DNA from: SHVO01 sp050250575
Lineage (GTDB): Bacteria; Pseudomonadota; Alphaproteobacteria; Rhodospirillales; Rhodospirillaceae
Length of the DNA stretch: 64,000 bases
Reading direction: 5' to 3'
Assembly (NCBI GenBank): GCA_050250575.1
Contig: JBFWOJ010000001.1
Location: forward strand, 248,001 to 312,000
The notes beneath the pieces were generated by a model, which saw nothing but the letters and a program-made list of their open reading frames with translations, was not told where the DNA came from and searched no databases. This document shows positions 8,261 to 20,113 of this stretch, piece after piece (the first letter of the stretch is position 1; every line of letters starts with the position of its first letter). The position numbers were made by a program, and so were the translations under genes.

Positions 8261-9592
8261 TTATAGCGTTTCCTGGAACCTGACCGGCGCGCCGATAGGC
8301 CGGCCTTGCACCTCGTCGTCACGCATGACGACATTGCCGCGGACAATGGTTGCTTCGGGCCAACCGGTGACCTCCATGCCGTCGAACGCGGTCCAGCCCG
8401 CCTTGCTCGCGATCCAGTCGTTGGCGATGGTGCGTTTGGCCTTCAGGTCGACGACGGTGAAATCCGCGTCGTAGCCGACGGCGATCCGGCCTTTGCCGGC
8501 GATGCCGAAGATGCGCGCGGGACCGGCGCTGGTGAGATCGACCAGCCGCTGCAGCGTGAGGCGGCCTTCGGCGACGTGGTTGAGCATCAGCGGCAGCAGC
8601 GTCTGCACGCCGGTGAGGCCCGACGGGGAACGCGGATAGGGCCGGGCCTTCTCCTCGCGGGTATGCGGCGCGTGATCCGAGCCGACGCAATCGACGATGC
8701 CGTCCGCGATCGCCTTCCACAGCGCGTCGCGGTGGCGCGCCTCGCGGATCGGCGGATTCATCTGCGCCAATGTGCCAAGCCGCTGATAACACTCCGGCGC
8801 CGCGAGGGTGAGGTGCTGCGGCAGCACTTCGACCGTTGCGATATCCTTGTGCCGGGCGAGGATGTCCATCTCCTCGGCCGTGGTCACATGCAGCACGTGG
8901 ACGCGGCGGTGCGCTTCGCGGGCGAGAGACAGGAGCCGGTTGGTGCAGCGCACGGCGGTCTCCACATCGCGCCATTCGGGATGCATGGAGACGTCCGCGC
9001 CGTCGTTCTCCATCGCCGCGCGCTCGGTCTGGCGCATGTCGTCGTCGCTGTGGACGGTGACGCGCCGCGTGCCGGACTTCAGCACACGGGCCACATTGAC
9101 ATCGTCCGCGACGAGCAGCGTGCCGGTGCTCGAGCCCATGAACATCTTGATCCCGCACACGCCGGGAAGACGTTCAAGCATTCCGAGCTGGTCTGCGTTC
9201 TCGGGCGACGCGCCGACATAGAATGCAAAATCGGTCCAGGCCCGGCCGGTGGCGCGTCTGATCTTGTCGTTGATGGCCGCCTCGGTCGTGGTCGGCGGAT
9301 CGGTGTTGGGCATTTCGAACAGGCAGGTGACGCCGCCGAGCACCGCGCCGCGCGTGCCGGATTCGAGATCTTCCTTGTGCGTCGGCCCGGGCTCGCGGAA
9401 ATGCACCTGCTCGTCGATGACGCCGGGCATGACGGTGAGGCCTTTGGCGTCGTAACGCGAGGCCGCGGACGCGGCGCCGAGATCGCCAATCGCGACGGTG
9501 CGGCCGCCGCGTACGCCGACGTCGGCCTGCACCGGGCCACCGGGAAGGAGAAGCGTTCCGCCGGCGAGAATGAAATCGAAGTTTCCTTTCAT
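8261..9592 (-). CDS. pyrC: Dihydroorotase (class I type)
   Basis: 443 residues from the ATG at 9592, 8 nt after the glycosyltransferase stop. It makes dihydroorotate from carbamoyl-aspartate in pyrimidine synthesis. Visible motifs: GVIDEQVHFREPG, GGVTCLFEMPNTDPPTT, the carboxylated-lysine region GIKMFMGSSTGTLL, LHVTTAEEM and GSDHAPHTREEK. The first histidine of the usual HxH is Gln (EQVH), which I recall as normal for a large alphaproteobacterial subgroup of this enzyme. The gene lies last in a run of minus-strand genes behind three glycosyltransferases. An inactive or hydantoinase-like homologue is possible but less likely. Confidence 0.88.
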   Translation of the reverse strand: MKGNFDFILAGGTLLLPGGPVQADVGVRGGRTVAIGDLGAASAASRYDAKGLTVMPGVIDEQVHFREPGPTHKEDLESGTRGAVLGGVTCLFEMPNTDPPTTTEAAINDKIRRATGRAWTDFAFYVGASPENADQLGMLERLPGVCGIKMFMGSSTGTLLVADDVNVARVLKSGTRRVTVHSDDDMRQTERAAMENDGADVSMHPEWRDVETAVRCTNRLLSLAREAHRRVHVLHVTTAEEMDILARHKDIATVEVLPQHLTLAAPECYQRLGTLAQMNPPIREARHRDALWKAIADGIVDCVGSDHAPHTREEKARPYPRSPSGLTGVQTLLPLMLNHVAEGRLTLQRLVDLTSAGPARIFGIAGKGRIAVGYDADFTVVDLKAKRTIANDWIASKAGWTAFDGMEVTGWPEATIVRGNVVMRDDEVQGRPIGAPVRFQETL

Positions 9593-9599
9593 GCGCGCC

Positions 9600-10658
9600 T
9601 CAGCCGATCGACATGGGAGCAGCCGGCGTCGCAAGCGCCTTCAAGAGATCGATATAACGCTGTGCGATCTTGTCGGGCGTGTAGCCGGCGGTGAACACCG
9701 CGCGGCCGGCGTCGGCGAGTTTCCTGGCGAGATCCTTGTCCTGAGACAGACGCTTTATCGCCTCGGCCATGCTCACCGCATCGTCGACGGGCACGAGGAT
9801 GCCGTTTTCGCCGTTCCTCACCAGGAGACCAGGTCCGAGGCTGTCGGCCGCAATCACACTCGCGCCCGCGCCCCAGGCTTCAATGACCGTGTCGCTGCCG
9901 TCGTCGGTGCGGGCCGGGTAGACAAAAGCATCGCTGACGGCGACATAGGGGGCAAGATCGTCCTGCCAACCGAGGAAACGCACGCGCGGCTTTACGCCTT
10001 TCTCGTGTGCCTGCGCCTCAAGATAGGCGCGATCCGGGCCATCACCGGCGACCCAAAGGTAATATCCCGACAGCCGGGCAATGGCATCGAGCAACGTCTC
10101 GAGGCCGCAATTCCTGACGAGGCGCATGGCGCTGACGACTAGGCGCGCCGTCGGCGGCGTGTAGAGTTTCTTGCGGCTGACGGGCGCGGCAACGGGCTTG
10201 CCGGCCCGTGCGTAAGGAAGGTGCGGAAGGACGTGAACGCGCGAGGCGGGCCACCCGGCATTCAGCGCGATGTCGGCCCGCGCGTGGGTGGGCGCCAGCA
10301 GATGGTCGCACTTGGCGATGGCCCCGCCGTCGTAACTTGCGCCGATCCGGCCGACATGAACGAAGTTCCCTTTCTCGACCAGGGGCGCGACGTCGGGCGT
10401 CCAAGAGATCACGATCTGCGGCTCGAACCGGCGAATAACGCCGTTGATACGTCGCCGATCAAGGAAGGCAAAGTGGCTCGGGAACTGCATCTCGATCGTG
10501 ATCGCGCCGGCCGCGGCGAAACGTTCGGCGCGCGCTGGATTGTCGGCAAGCATGACGCGCTGCTCGTCGCCGTTCTGCTGCAACACCGCCGTCAGCCTTT
10601 CGGCTTGCTGTTCAACGCCGCCATAAGGCGCGCCGCTCATGAGATGGAAAACTTTCAC
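9600..10658 (-). CDS. Glycosyltransferase family 4 protein
   Basis: About 352 residues. A TTG at 10682 also opens this frame, but the GTG at 10658 has a GAGG ribosome-binding site five bases upstream and starts just before the first strand (KVFHLMSGAPYGGVEQQ). It has the GT-B two-domain layout. The second half holds LWVAGDGPDRAYLE, RVRFLGWQDDLAPYVAVSDAFVYPARTDDGSDTVIEAWGAG split over the donor-binding region, with the conserved E in TVIEAWGAG. It probably adds a sugar to a cell-surface glycan or glycolipid. It lies between the GT9 gene and dihydroorotase in a likely operon. Confidence 0.85.
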   Translation of the reverse strand: MKVFHLMSGAPYGGVEQQAERLTAVLQQNGDEQRVMLADNPARAERFAAAGAITIEMQFPSHFAFLDRRRINGVIRRFEPQIVISWTPDVAPLVEKGNFVHVGRIGASYDGGAIAKCDHLLAPTHARADIALNAGWPASRVHVLPHLPYARAGKPVAAPVSRKKLYTPPTARLVVSAMRLVRNCGLETLLDAIARLSGYYLWVAGDGPDRAYLEAQAHEKGVKPRVRFLGWQDDLAPYVAVSDAFVYPARTDDGSDTVIEAWGAGASVIAADSLGPGLLVRNGENGILVPVDDAVSMAEAIKRLSQDKDLARKLADAGRAVFTAGYTPDKIAQRYIDLLKALATPAAPMSIG

Positions 10659-10715
10659 GCGGGCCTCGTTCGTGAGGCCCAAGACTTTGCATATGCGGCG
10701 TACGAAGCCAAGACG

Positions 10716-11588
10716 TTATGGAAACAATCGGGCCGCCGCCGCTGCAACCTGCGCGGCATCAAGACGCGTGATGTCGCGATCCGGCGCTTGCAGAAATTGT
10801 CCGCCGAAGGGCGCATATCTGATGGGATCCGACGGACCGAACAGCGCGAGGGTCGGAAGACCCATGGCCGCGGCAAGATGACCAAGTCCGGAGTCGTTGC
10901 CGATGAATGCCGCGCAGTTTTTCAATGCGGCGGCAACGACGAGCAGATCGGGCTCGCCGAAAATCTTCAGTGCACCCGGCAGAGAGCCGATGAGCGCGCG
11001 GGCCTTGTCTTCGTCGCCCGGCCCACCGAAGAGCGCGACTCGCCAGGCGGCACAAGGCCCCGCGCGCAAGATTTGCACAAGCTCGGCGAAACGCGCGGCC
11101 GGCCAGGTCTTCTCGCGCGCCGCCGCCACAGGAGCAATGGCGAGCACAGGCGGTCCTTCGGGGATCAGCCGCCGGGCAGCTTCGACGTGACGCGGGGCGA
11201 CAGATATATGCGGAGCCGCGGGGCGATCGAGATTGAGAACAGAAGACAGGTGGACAACGCGGTGGACCGCGTCATTGGCAGGCCCGATGATGCAGCGTCG
11301 CCGCGCACGCAGGAAATAGGAAATGAAGCTGCGGCGCAGGTCTACGACGAGGTCCCAGGGCGTGCCCTTCACCTCCCGCCACAGGTCCCACCAGTGGAGA
11401 TCGAACCGCCGCTTCTTCAGCACGACGATGCGTTCGAGGCGCGGGGCCGCGGCAAAGAGCGTCTGCGCAAGACGCCCACAGACGACGGTGAAACGTGCGC
11501 CAGGGTGACTGTCGGCCAGGTAACGCAACACCCCGGACGACAGAATCGCGTCGCCGATACGGGTGTTGGTGATGAAGAGGACGTTCAC
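10716..11588 (-). CDS. Glycosyltransferase family 9 (heptosyltransferase-like)
   Basis: 290 residues, somewhat shorter than the 320-350 usual for this family. N-terminal NVLFITNTRIGDAILSS is the acceptor-side GT9 signature, and the C-terminal half has VALFGGPGDEDKA, GNDSGLGHLAAAMG and LALFGPSDP, the donor (ADP-heptose-type) site. It likely adds a sugar to the inner part of lipopolysaccharide. The ATG overlaps the stop of the upstream glycosyltransferase by 4 nt (ATGA), so translation is coupled. Confidence 0.9.
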   Translation of the reverse strand: MNVLFITNTRIGDAILSSGVLRYLADSHPGARFTVVCGRLAQTLFAAAPRLERIVVLKKRRFDLHWWDLWREVKGTPWDLVVDLRRSFISYFLRARRRCIIGPANDAVHRVVHLSSVLNLDRPAAPHISVAPRHVEAARRLIPEGPPVLAIAPVAAAREKTWPAARFAELVQILRAGPCAAWRVALFGGPGDEDKARALIGSLPGALKIFGEPDLLVVAAALKNCAAFIGNDSGLGHLAAAMGLPTLALFGPSDPIRYAPFGGQFLQAPDRDITRLDAAQVAAAAARLFP

Positions 11589-12700
11589 GCCAAGGACGCG
11601 ACGAAGTTATCGAGAGCTTCGGCGGCCGCATGCCAGGTGCGGCGCCGCGTCAATTGCTTGGCCTCCTCGTGGAGCGAGGTGTATACACCGTCGTCGCCGA
11701 GGATCTGCAGCGCGACGTTCACAAACGCGTCTGCGTCCGGGACGATGTAACCTGTCTGGCCGTTGGCGATGCACTCATGCACGCCGCCAAGTGCGCGCGC
11801 GACGGCGGGCAAGCCGGACGCCTGGGCTTCGCCGAGGGTCCAGCAGGCATAGTCATGCTGATGGCCGGGATAAAGATGCACACGCGCGGTGCGGAAAACG
11901 GCCGCCATGCCGTCGTCGCCGATAGGATCGGCGACGGCCACATTCTTGTCCGCGGCGGCCTTGACCTGTTCGAAAACCGGCGCGAGTTCCTCCGTGACGC
12001 CTTCGCCGCGCATGGCCTTGCTGAGGCTGACCGAGAAGATGGACAGGCGGGCGGCCGGCATGGCGGGGTAGATGCGCGTCGTCCACAGATCGAGAAGCCA
12101 CGACAGTCCATGGAGCGGATGGGACGTCACGATGGCGGTCGGAGGCGGCGGGCCGGACGGCATCGCCGCCAGCACGGCCTGGCGGGCGGCATAGACCTCG
12201 GGGTTCAGCGCCTCCTCATGCGGGTCGGGCTCCTGCATGATCGGCACCTCCCAGAACGCCGGGCGCACGCCCGGAGTCATCACCATACGCCTGAGCTTGC
12301 CGCTGTAGGCCCGCGCCTGGACCTCCGAGATAAAAATCAGCCCCGGGTTGAAGGACTCCCACAGCGGCGCGTTGGCCGGCGCGGTGAGATAGTCCGGCGC
12401 GCCGGTCACCCAAAGCAGGCGATGTTTGACGGTACGTAAGTGGCCAAGCAGCGCCGGCTTGCGCAGAGCGATGACCACGTCGGCCGCCTTAGGCGCCCAA
12501 CTATCACCGAAGGGCGTGTAATATGCACCGTCGGCCATATGGGCGTAGGTCGTGCGGTTGATGACTTTGACCTCGTGGCCGCGCTCGGCCAGCGCCGACG
12601 CCAGTCCGCCGACAGCTTTCTCGGCGCCGCCGATGGCACGGCGGAGGTTCGTATAGCCGTCATATTGCAGCGGCGAATCGTCGATGAAAACATACTGCAT
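11585..12700 (-). CDS. Glycosyltransferase (GT4-like)
   Basis: 371 residues, first gene of the glycosyltransferase run. It has RRAIGGAEKAVGGLASALAERGHEV at the N-terminus in place of the usual GG-rich loop, and a donor domain with VHLYPGHQHDYACWTLGEAQ followed by ASGLPAVARALGGVHECI and GQTGYIVPD. The Glu in LGEAQASG matches the EX7E region of GT4 enzymes. Role: cell-surface glycan assembly with the two downstream transferases. The gene is divergent from the YgfZ-like gene, with an 80-nt shared promoter region. Confidence 0.87.
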   Translation of the reverse strand: MQYVFIDDSPLQYDGYTNLRRAIGGAEKAVGGLASALAERGHEVKVINRTTYAHMADGAYYTPFGDSWAPKAADVVIALRKPALLGHLRTVKHRLLWVTGAPDYLTAPANAPLWESFNPGLIFISEVQARAYSGKLRRMVMTPGVRPAFWEVPIMQEPDPHEEALNPEVYAARQAVLAAMPSGPPPPTAIVTSHPLHGLSWLLDLWTTRIYPAMPAARLSIFSVSLSKAMRGEGVTEELAPVFEQVKAAADKNVAVADPIGDDGMAAVFRTARVHLYPGHQHDYACWTLGEAQASGLPAVARALGGVHECIANGQTGYIVPDADAFVNVALQILGDDGVYTSLHEEAKQLTRRRTWHAAAEALDNFVASLA

Positions 12701-12780
12701 GGAGGGCGTTATAGCTTAGCGGCGGGCAGCTTGCAGCATCCTCTAGCGGTGCTACATAAAACGGAGGTTAGGAGCACTTC

Positions 12781-13653
12781 ATGGCGTTTTTCACCGTCCT
12801 GCCCCATCGCGCGCTGGTTGCCGTCGGCGGCGAGGATCGCAACGCGTTCCTGCAGGGCATGATCTCGAACGATATGCGCCATGTGGAGGCGGGCGAAGCG
12901 ATGTGGGCCGCCCTGCTCACCGCGCAAGGGAAGTTCTTGCACGAGTTCTTCGTGATCCCGCACCGCGACACCGTGTTGCTTGAGTGCGAGCGCGCCCGCC
13001 GCGACGACCTGGTCACGCGGCTCGCCCGCTACAAGCTGCGCGCCAAGGTCACGCTCGCGCCGCTCGATACTCTGCACGTGGGCGCCGCGTGGGGCGACGG
13101 GGCAAGCGCCGCGCTCGAAACCGCGGAGACCCTCGGCATGGTCAAAGAACGCGGCGACGGCCTCCTTTATACCGACCCGCGCCTTCCCGGCGCGGGCATA
13201 CGTTTTGCGCTGCTTCCGGAACAGGCGGAGGCCTTGCCGCTGACGCCGTCGACGCCGGACGTTTACGACTCGCACCGGATCATGCTCGGCCTGCCCGACG
13301 GCAGCCGCGACATGGACGTCGAAAAAGCGCTGCTTCTGGAAAACGGCTTTGAGGAGCTGCGCGGCGTCGATTTCGACAAGGGATGTTATGTCGGCCAGGA
13401 GCTGACGGCGCGCACGCATTACCGCGCATTGATCAAGAAGCGCCTGATGCCGGTGGCCATCGAAGGTGCAACGCCGGCCCCCGGTGAAGCGTTAACCGTG
13501 GACGGACGGGAGGCAGGGGAAATGAAAAGCGTGTCCGGGGCGCACGGCCTTGCGCTGGTGCGCCTCGATGCCGCCGAAAGTCCTGCCGGCTTGACGGCTG
13601 GAAGCGCGCGCATTACCCCGATCAAACCGGGCTGGATGAAGACCCAAGCATAG
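12781..13653 (+). CDS. ygfZ: YgfZ/GcvT-type folate-binding protein for Fe-S cluster maintenance
   Basis: 290 residues with the diagnostic KGCYVGQE motif at about 200, preceded by ELRGVDFD, and the N-terminal LVAVGGEDRNAFLQGMISND typical of the family. These proteins bind tetrahydrofolate and support repair or assembly of certain [4Fe-4S] enzymes in the cytoplasm. The ribosome-binding site is AGGTTAGGAG, 7 nt before the ATG. It is the first gene of a short plus-strand group. Confidence 0.93.
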   Translation: MAFFTVLPHRALVAVGGEDRNAFLQGMISNDMRHVEAGEAMWAALLTAQGKFLHEFFVIPHRDTVLLECERARRDDLVTRLARYKLRAKVTLAPLDTLHVGAAWGDGASAALETAETLGMVKERGDGLLYTDPRLPGAGIRFALLPEQAEALPLTPSTPDVYDSHRIMLGLPDGSRDMDVEKALLLENGFEELRGVDFDKGCYVGQELTARTHYRALIKKRLMPVAIEGATPAPGEALTVDGREAGEMKSVSGAHGLALVRLDAAESPAGLTAGSARITPIKPGWMKTQA

Positions 13654-13682
13654 CCGATTGAGACGACCGGGAGCGCAGGGGA

Positions 13683-13925
13683 ATGGCGACCCGTTACCGC
13701 AGACGACCCATCGAAATCCAGGCGTTCCAGTGGAACGGCCAGCCGCGCGCCGAATGGCCGGAGTGGCTCGAAGCCGTATTGCTGGCGGACGGGCGGCTCG
13801 CCATCGGGGGTGTTCGCGACAAGGTTTACAAGGGCGATTGGCTGGTGCGCGAGGCCGGGACCACCTACCGGTTGCCGCCGGCGTTGTTCGACGCTGCGTA
13901 CGAAAGGATCGACACGGCCGACTAA
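13683..13925 (+). CDS. Small phage-type protein (PGDYG-like)
   Basis: 80 residues. It opens with YRRRPIEIQAFQWNG, has GDWLVREAGTTYRLPP in the second half and ends PALFDAAYERI. I recognise this layout from small proteins common in phages and prophages (yrkkPvvieAfqw...GDw(i/l)...f...iFeatYe). No function is known. It stands alone, with no other phage genes around it, 29 nt after ygfZ. The ribosome-binding site is GGGAGCGCAGGGGA, close to the ATG. Confidence 0.7.
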   Translation: MATRYRRRPIEIQAFQWNGQPRAEWPEWLEAVLLADGRLAIGGVRDKVYKGDWLVREAGTTYRLPPALFDAAYERIDTAD

Positions 13926-14065
13926 GGGCCTCGTTCCGGACGGACGAGACAAAGTATTTGTTACGGCCGGCAAAAAAATAACCGGCGGATTTCAGCTCTC
14001 CCCCTTCGCGGACGCGCGTAAAAGGCATAGCCTTGGGGCCAGGCAGAGACCTTGGGTCCGCGGCG

Positions 14066-15088
14066 ATGAAATTCCTTTCCCCGATGATGCTGCTCTTGCT
14101 TCTGGTGGCGCCCGCCCTGGTCGCGCTGTACTTCTACGTGCTCGCACGCAAGAAGCGGATGGCGTTGCGCTATGCCGACATCGGCATGGTAAAAGCCGCC
14201 CTTGGCCCAGGCGCCGCGGTGCGCCGGCATCTGCCCGCCGCGACGCTGCTCGTCGCCATTATCCTGATGCTCATGGCCGTCGCGAAACCGGCGGCGCTGG
14301 TGACCATGCCCTCGGAGCGCGCCCTGGTCATGCTGGTCATGGACGTGTCGGGCAGCATGCGGGCCGATGACGTCGAACCCAATCGAATCACCGCGGCGCA
14401 AAACGCCGCCAAGCAGTTCGTCAAGGAGCAGCCCGCCTCCACTCAAATCGGCGTCGTCGCTTTCGCCGGCGCGGCGGCTGTGGTGCAGTCGCCGACGCTG
14501 AACCGCGACGACGTCGTCCAGGCTATCGACCGTTTCCAGCTCTACCGCGGCACGGCGATCGGCAGCGGCATCCTGGTTGCGCTGCAGACGATCTTTCCCG
14601 ACGCCGCCTTTGATCCGCGGTTCCATGAAGCCGATTTCAGAGGCCAGGAGGGACAAGGCACCTCGCTCGATCAACCACCGCCGGACAATTTCCAGCCGGT
14701 GCCGCCGGGCTCCTATCCATACGCCACGATCATCCTTTTGACCGACGGCCGCGCGACGGTCGGTCCTGATCCGATCCAGGCCGCGCGCATGTCGGCGGAC
14801 CGCGGCGTACGCATCTACACCGTCGGCCTCGGCTCGGCGCAGGGCCGCAATTACGGCTACATGCAGTTCGACGAAGAGACATTGAAGACGATCGCCGACG
14901 TGACCAAGGCCAAATACTTCGCCGCCTCGTCCGGCGAAGCGCTCAACGAGGTCTACAAGTCGCTCAATACCCAGTTGGTGATGGAGCGCAAGGAGACCGA
15001 GATCTCATCGTTCTTCGCCGCCGCCGCCGCATTGTTGGCGATCGCAGCCGCGGCGATGTCGCTGCTCTGGCATAGCCGGATACTGTGA
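14066..15088 (+). CDS. VWA-domain membrane protein (BatA/BatB-like)
   Basis: 340 residues from the ATG at 14066; a TTG at 14033 is in frame but less likely. It has an N-terminal membrane helix (LLLLLVAPALVALYFYVLA), a von Willebrand A domain with MIDAS DVSGS at residues 93-97 and LLTDGRAT later, and a C-terminal helix (FFAAAAALLAIAAAAMSLLW). BatA/B proteins sit in the inner membrane with the VWA domain outside and partner with a MoxR ATPase, but no MoxR gene is present here, so the pathway is open. Confidence 0.87.
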   Translation: MKFLSPMMLLLLLVAPALVALYFYVLARKKRMALRYADIGMVKAALGPGAAVRRHLPAATLLVAIILMLMAVAKPAALVTMPSERALVMLVMDVSGSMRADDVEPNRITAAQNAAKQFVKEQPASTQIGVVAFAGAAAVVQSPTLNRDDVVQAIDRFQLYRGTAIGSGILVALQTIFPDAAFDPRFHEADFRGQEGQGTSLDQPPPDNFQPVPPGSYPYATIILLTDGRATVGPDPIQAARMSADRGVRIYTVGLGSAQGRNYGYMQFDEETLKTIADVTKAKYFAASSGEALNEVYKSLNTQLVMERKETEISSFFAAAAALLAIAAAAMSLLWHSRIL

Positions 15089-15131
15089 GGGATCAGCGTC
15101 ATCCTTGCGCGAAGCCGCCAGGATCTAGGTT

Positions 15132-15416
15132 TTAGACCTTCGGGAACATCTGCTTGGTCGGGCAGACGACGACTTTCTCGAAAAGTCCGGCCTTCTGATA
15201 GGGATCCTGCTTCTGGATCTCGCGCGACCGCTCGAGGCTGTCGAATTCGGCGATGATGCACGAGCCCTTCAGCGTCTGGCCGTCGTCGGACAGCATCGGT
15301 CCGGCGAACTTGAAATTCTTCACGGCCTTTTCGATCCAGTCGAGATGCTCGGGCCGCGTCTTCATGCGCAGCTCGAGCGAATTCGGCTTATCAAAGCACA
15401 GCCACATCGTCAGCAT
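15132..15416 (-). CDS. YciI family protein
   Basis: 94 residues with the YciI ferredoxin-like fold: an N-terminal hydrophobic strand, then RPEHLDWI (the family's conserved His), AGPMLSDDGQTLKGS, and DPYQKAGLFEKV (conserved Asp-Pro). The GGGGAG ribosome-binding site is 6 nt upstream. Function is poorly defined; some relatives are dehydrochlorinases or stand-alone muconolactone-isomerase-like enzymes. It follows the PPDK gene by 26 nt and is probably co-transcribed with it. Confidence 0.88.
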   Translation of the reverse strand: MLTMWLCFDKPNSLELRMKTRPEHLDWIEKAVKNFKFAGPMLSDDGQTLKGSCIIAEFDSLERSREIQKQDPYQKAGLFEKVVVCPTKQMFPKV

Positions 15417-15442
15417 ATCGTCTCCCCGCAGTGGATAAAGGC

Positions 15443-18370
<2,928 letters not shown>

Positions 18371-18372
18371 TC

Positions 18373-18490
18373 GTAAGCTCCGTAAGGTGACCTTTAGAAA
18401 TTGCGTAAGCGAGCCTTGATAAAGCTTACAGCCGGCGCTTACAACGGCAAAGGGCCCCAAAAGGTCCCAATTTAAAGCGGAGTTTGTAAG
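18373..18490. promoter_or_regulatory. GTAAG/CTTAC repeat array upstream of HTH-PPDK (candidate operator)
   Basis: Six copies of GTAAG(C) or its complement within 118 bp: GTAAGC at 18373, GTAAG at 18382, GTAAGC at 18405, GCTTAC at 18424 and 18437, GTAAG at 18486. Chance would give about 0.2. They occupy the whole space between the GMC oxidoreductase stop (18498) and the dikinase start (18370), covering its promoter and leader. Both orientations occur, as expected for dimeric HTH binding. The encoded HTH domain is the natural candidate binder; this is inference. Confidence 0.55.
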
Positions 18491-18497
18491 AAAGGCT

Positions 18498-20111
18498 TTA
18501 AATCCTTGAATCCTCTAGGACCATGGCGGCCCCCTTCTCCGCGATGACCATGACCGGGGCGTTGGTGTTGCCGGACGTGATGGTGGGCATGACGGAGGCG
18601 TCGATGACCCGCAGGCCCTCGAGTCCCCTAACCCGCAGCCGCTCGTCGACCACGGCGCCGGCGTCGGTCCCCATGCGGGCCGTTCCCACCGGATGGAAGA
18701 TGGTCGAGCCCACCTGGCCCGCCGCTTTCGCGAGGTCCTCGTCACTCTCGTAATGCAGGCCGGGCACGTATTCGACCGGCGCGTACCTGCGCAGCGGTTC
18801 CTGGGCGACGATGCGGCGCGTGAGCCGCAAAGCGTGCGCCGCCACCAGACGGTCGTGAGGGTCGGAGAGATAGTTGGGGTCGATCCTTGGCGGCTTGCCG
18901 ATGTCGGGGATGGTCAGGTGGACCGAGCCCCGACTGCGGGGACGCAGATTGCACGGCGCCATGGTGAAGGCCGGAAAGGCGTGCAGCGGCTCGCCGAAAC
19001 GGTCGAGGCTCAAGGGCTGTATGTGGAATTCAATGTCGGGCGTTTCGACCGCGCGGTCCGAGCGCGCGAACAGCCCGAGCTGGCTGGGCGCCATCGACAT
19101 CGGCCCGGTGCGAAAGAGCGCGTACTCCGCGCCGATCAGGGCTTTTCCGAACCATGACCGCACCCGTTCGTTCAGCGTGGCCGCGCCGGTGACCTTATAG
19201 ATGCAACGCAGCTGGAGGTGATCCTGAAGGTTCTCGCCGACACCCGGAAGGTTCTGCACGACATCGATATGCAGCGACTTCAGGCGGCGCGCGTCGCCCA
19301 CGCCGGAAATCTCCAGGAGATGCGGCGAACCTACGGCGCCGGCCGCGAGGATCACGGAAGCCTTGGCGCGCGCGGTGCGCAGCGTGCCGCCCTGCGCGAA
19401 TTCGACGCCGGCCGCGCGCCGGTCCTCGAACAGAATGCGCTGCGTGACGGCTTTTGTGGCCACCGTAAGATTTGGCCGGGAAAGGACCGGTTTCAGGAAG
19501 GCGGTGGACGCGCTCCAGCGAAAGCCTCTTCTCTGCGTGACGCTGAAATAGCCGACACCCTCGTCGTCGCTGGTCGTGATGTTCGGGCGCTTCGGAATCC
19601 CGGCCGCCGCGGCGGCATCGGCGATGGCGTCGAGCAGCGGCCAGTGCAGGCGCTGTTTCTCGATGCGCACTTCGCCGCCGCCGCCGTGAATGCCGAGATC
19701 GCCGGCGGCGAAATCCTCGAGCTTATGGAACAGCGGAAGGATGTCGTCCGATCCCCAGCCAACGTTGCCGAGCTGACGCCATTGATCGTAGTCGCGCCGT
19801 TGCCCGCGGACATAGATCATCCCGTTGATGGAGGAGCAGCCGCCCAGCACCCGGCCGCGCGGATAATTGAGCGCGCGCCCGCCGAGGCCGCTTTGCGTGT
19901 CGGTACGGAAGCACCAGTCGGTGCGCGGATTGCCCATGCAATAGAGGTAGCCGACCGGAATGCGCACCCAGATGTAATCGTCCTTGCCGCCGGCCTCGAG
20001 CAGCAGGACGCGCGCCTTCGGGTTGGCCGATAGGCGATTGGCGAGCACGCAGCCGGCAGTGCCGCCGCCGATGATGATGAAGTCGAAGGTGTCGGTGGCG
20101 GCGTCCGCCAC
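18498..20111 (-). CDS. GMC-family FAD oxidoreductase (choline dehydrogenase-like)
   Basis: 537 residues. The FAD-binding GGGTAGCVLANRLS is near the N-terminus, followed by the GMC signature PRGRVLGGCSSINGMIYVRG and the C-terminal HPVGTARMG and TSGNTNAPVMVIAEKGA. It oxidises an alcohol with FAD; substrate unknown (choline is only the default label). The ATG lies 2 nt past the glyS stop, so it is probably in the glyQ-glyS transcript, an odd partner for a synthetase. The gene ends 7 bp before the repeat array. Confidence 0.92.
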   Translation of the reverse strand: MADAATDTFDFIIIGGGTAGCVLANRLSANPKARVLLLEAGGKDDYIWVRIPVGYLYCMGNPRTDWCFRTDTQSGLGGRALNYPRGRVLGGCSSINGMIYVRGQRRDYDQWRQLGNVGWGSDDILPLFHKLEDFAAGDLGIHGGGGEVRIEKQRLHWPLLDAIADAAAAAGIPKRPNITTSDDEGVGYFSVTQRRGFRWSASTAFLKPVLSRPNLTVATKAVTQRILFEDRRAAGVEFAQGGTLRTARAKASVILAAGAVGSPHLLEISGVGDARRLKSLHIDVVQNLPGVGENLQDHLQLRCIYKVTGAATLNERVRSWFGKALIGAEYALFRTGPMSMAPSQLGLFARSDRAVETPDIEFHIQPLSLDRFGEPLHAFPAFTMAPCNLRPRSRGSVHLTIPDIGKPPRIDPNYLSDPHDRLVAAHALRLTRRIVAQEPLRRYAPVEYVPGLHYESDEDLAKAAGQVGSTIFHPVGTARMGTDAGAVVDERLRVRGLEGLRVIDASVMPTITSGNTNAPVMVIAEKGAAMVLEDSRI

Positions 20112-20113
20112 CG

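Noticed and set aside
8261..9592. Dihydroorotase lacking the first His of HxH as a novel loss
   Set aside because: Gln at this place is, as I recall, usual in a large alphaproteobacterial subgroup of this enzyme, so I do not count it as new.
13683..13925. Prophage from the phage-type small protein
   Set aside because: No other phage gene lies nearby; a single small domain is not evidence of a prophage.
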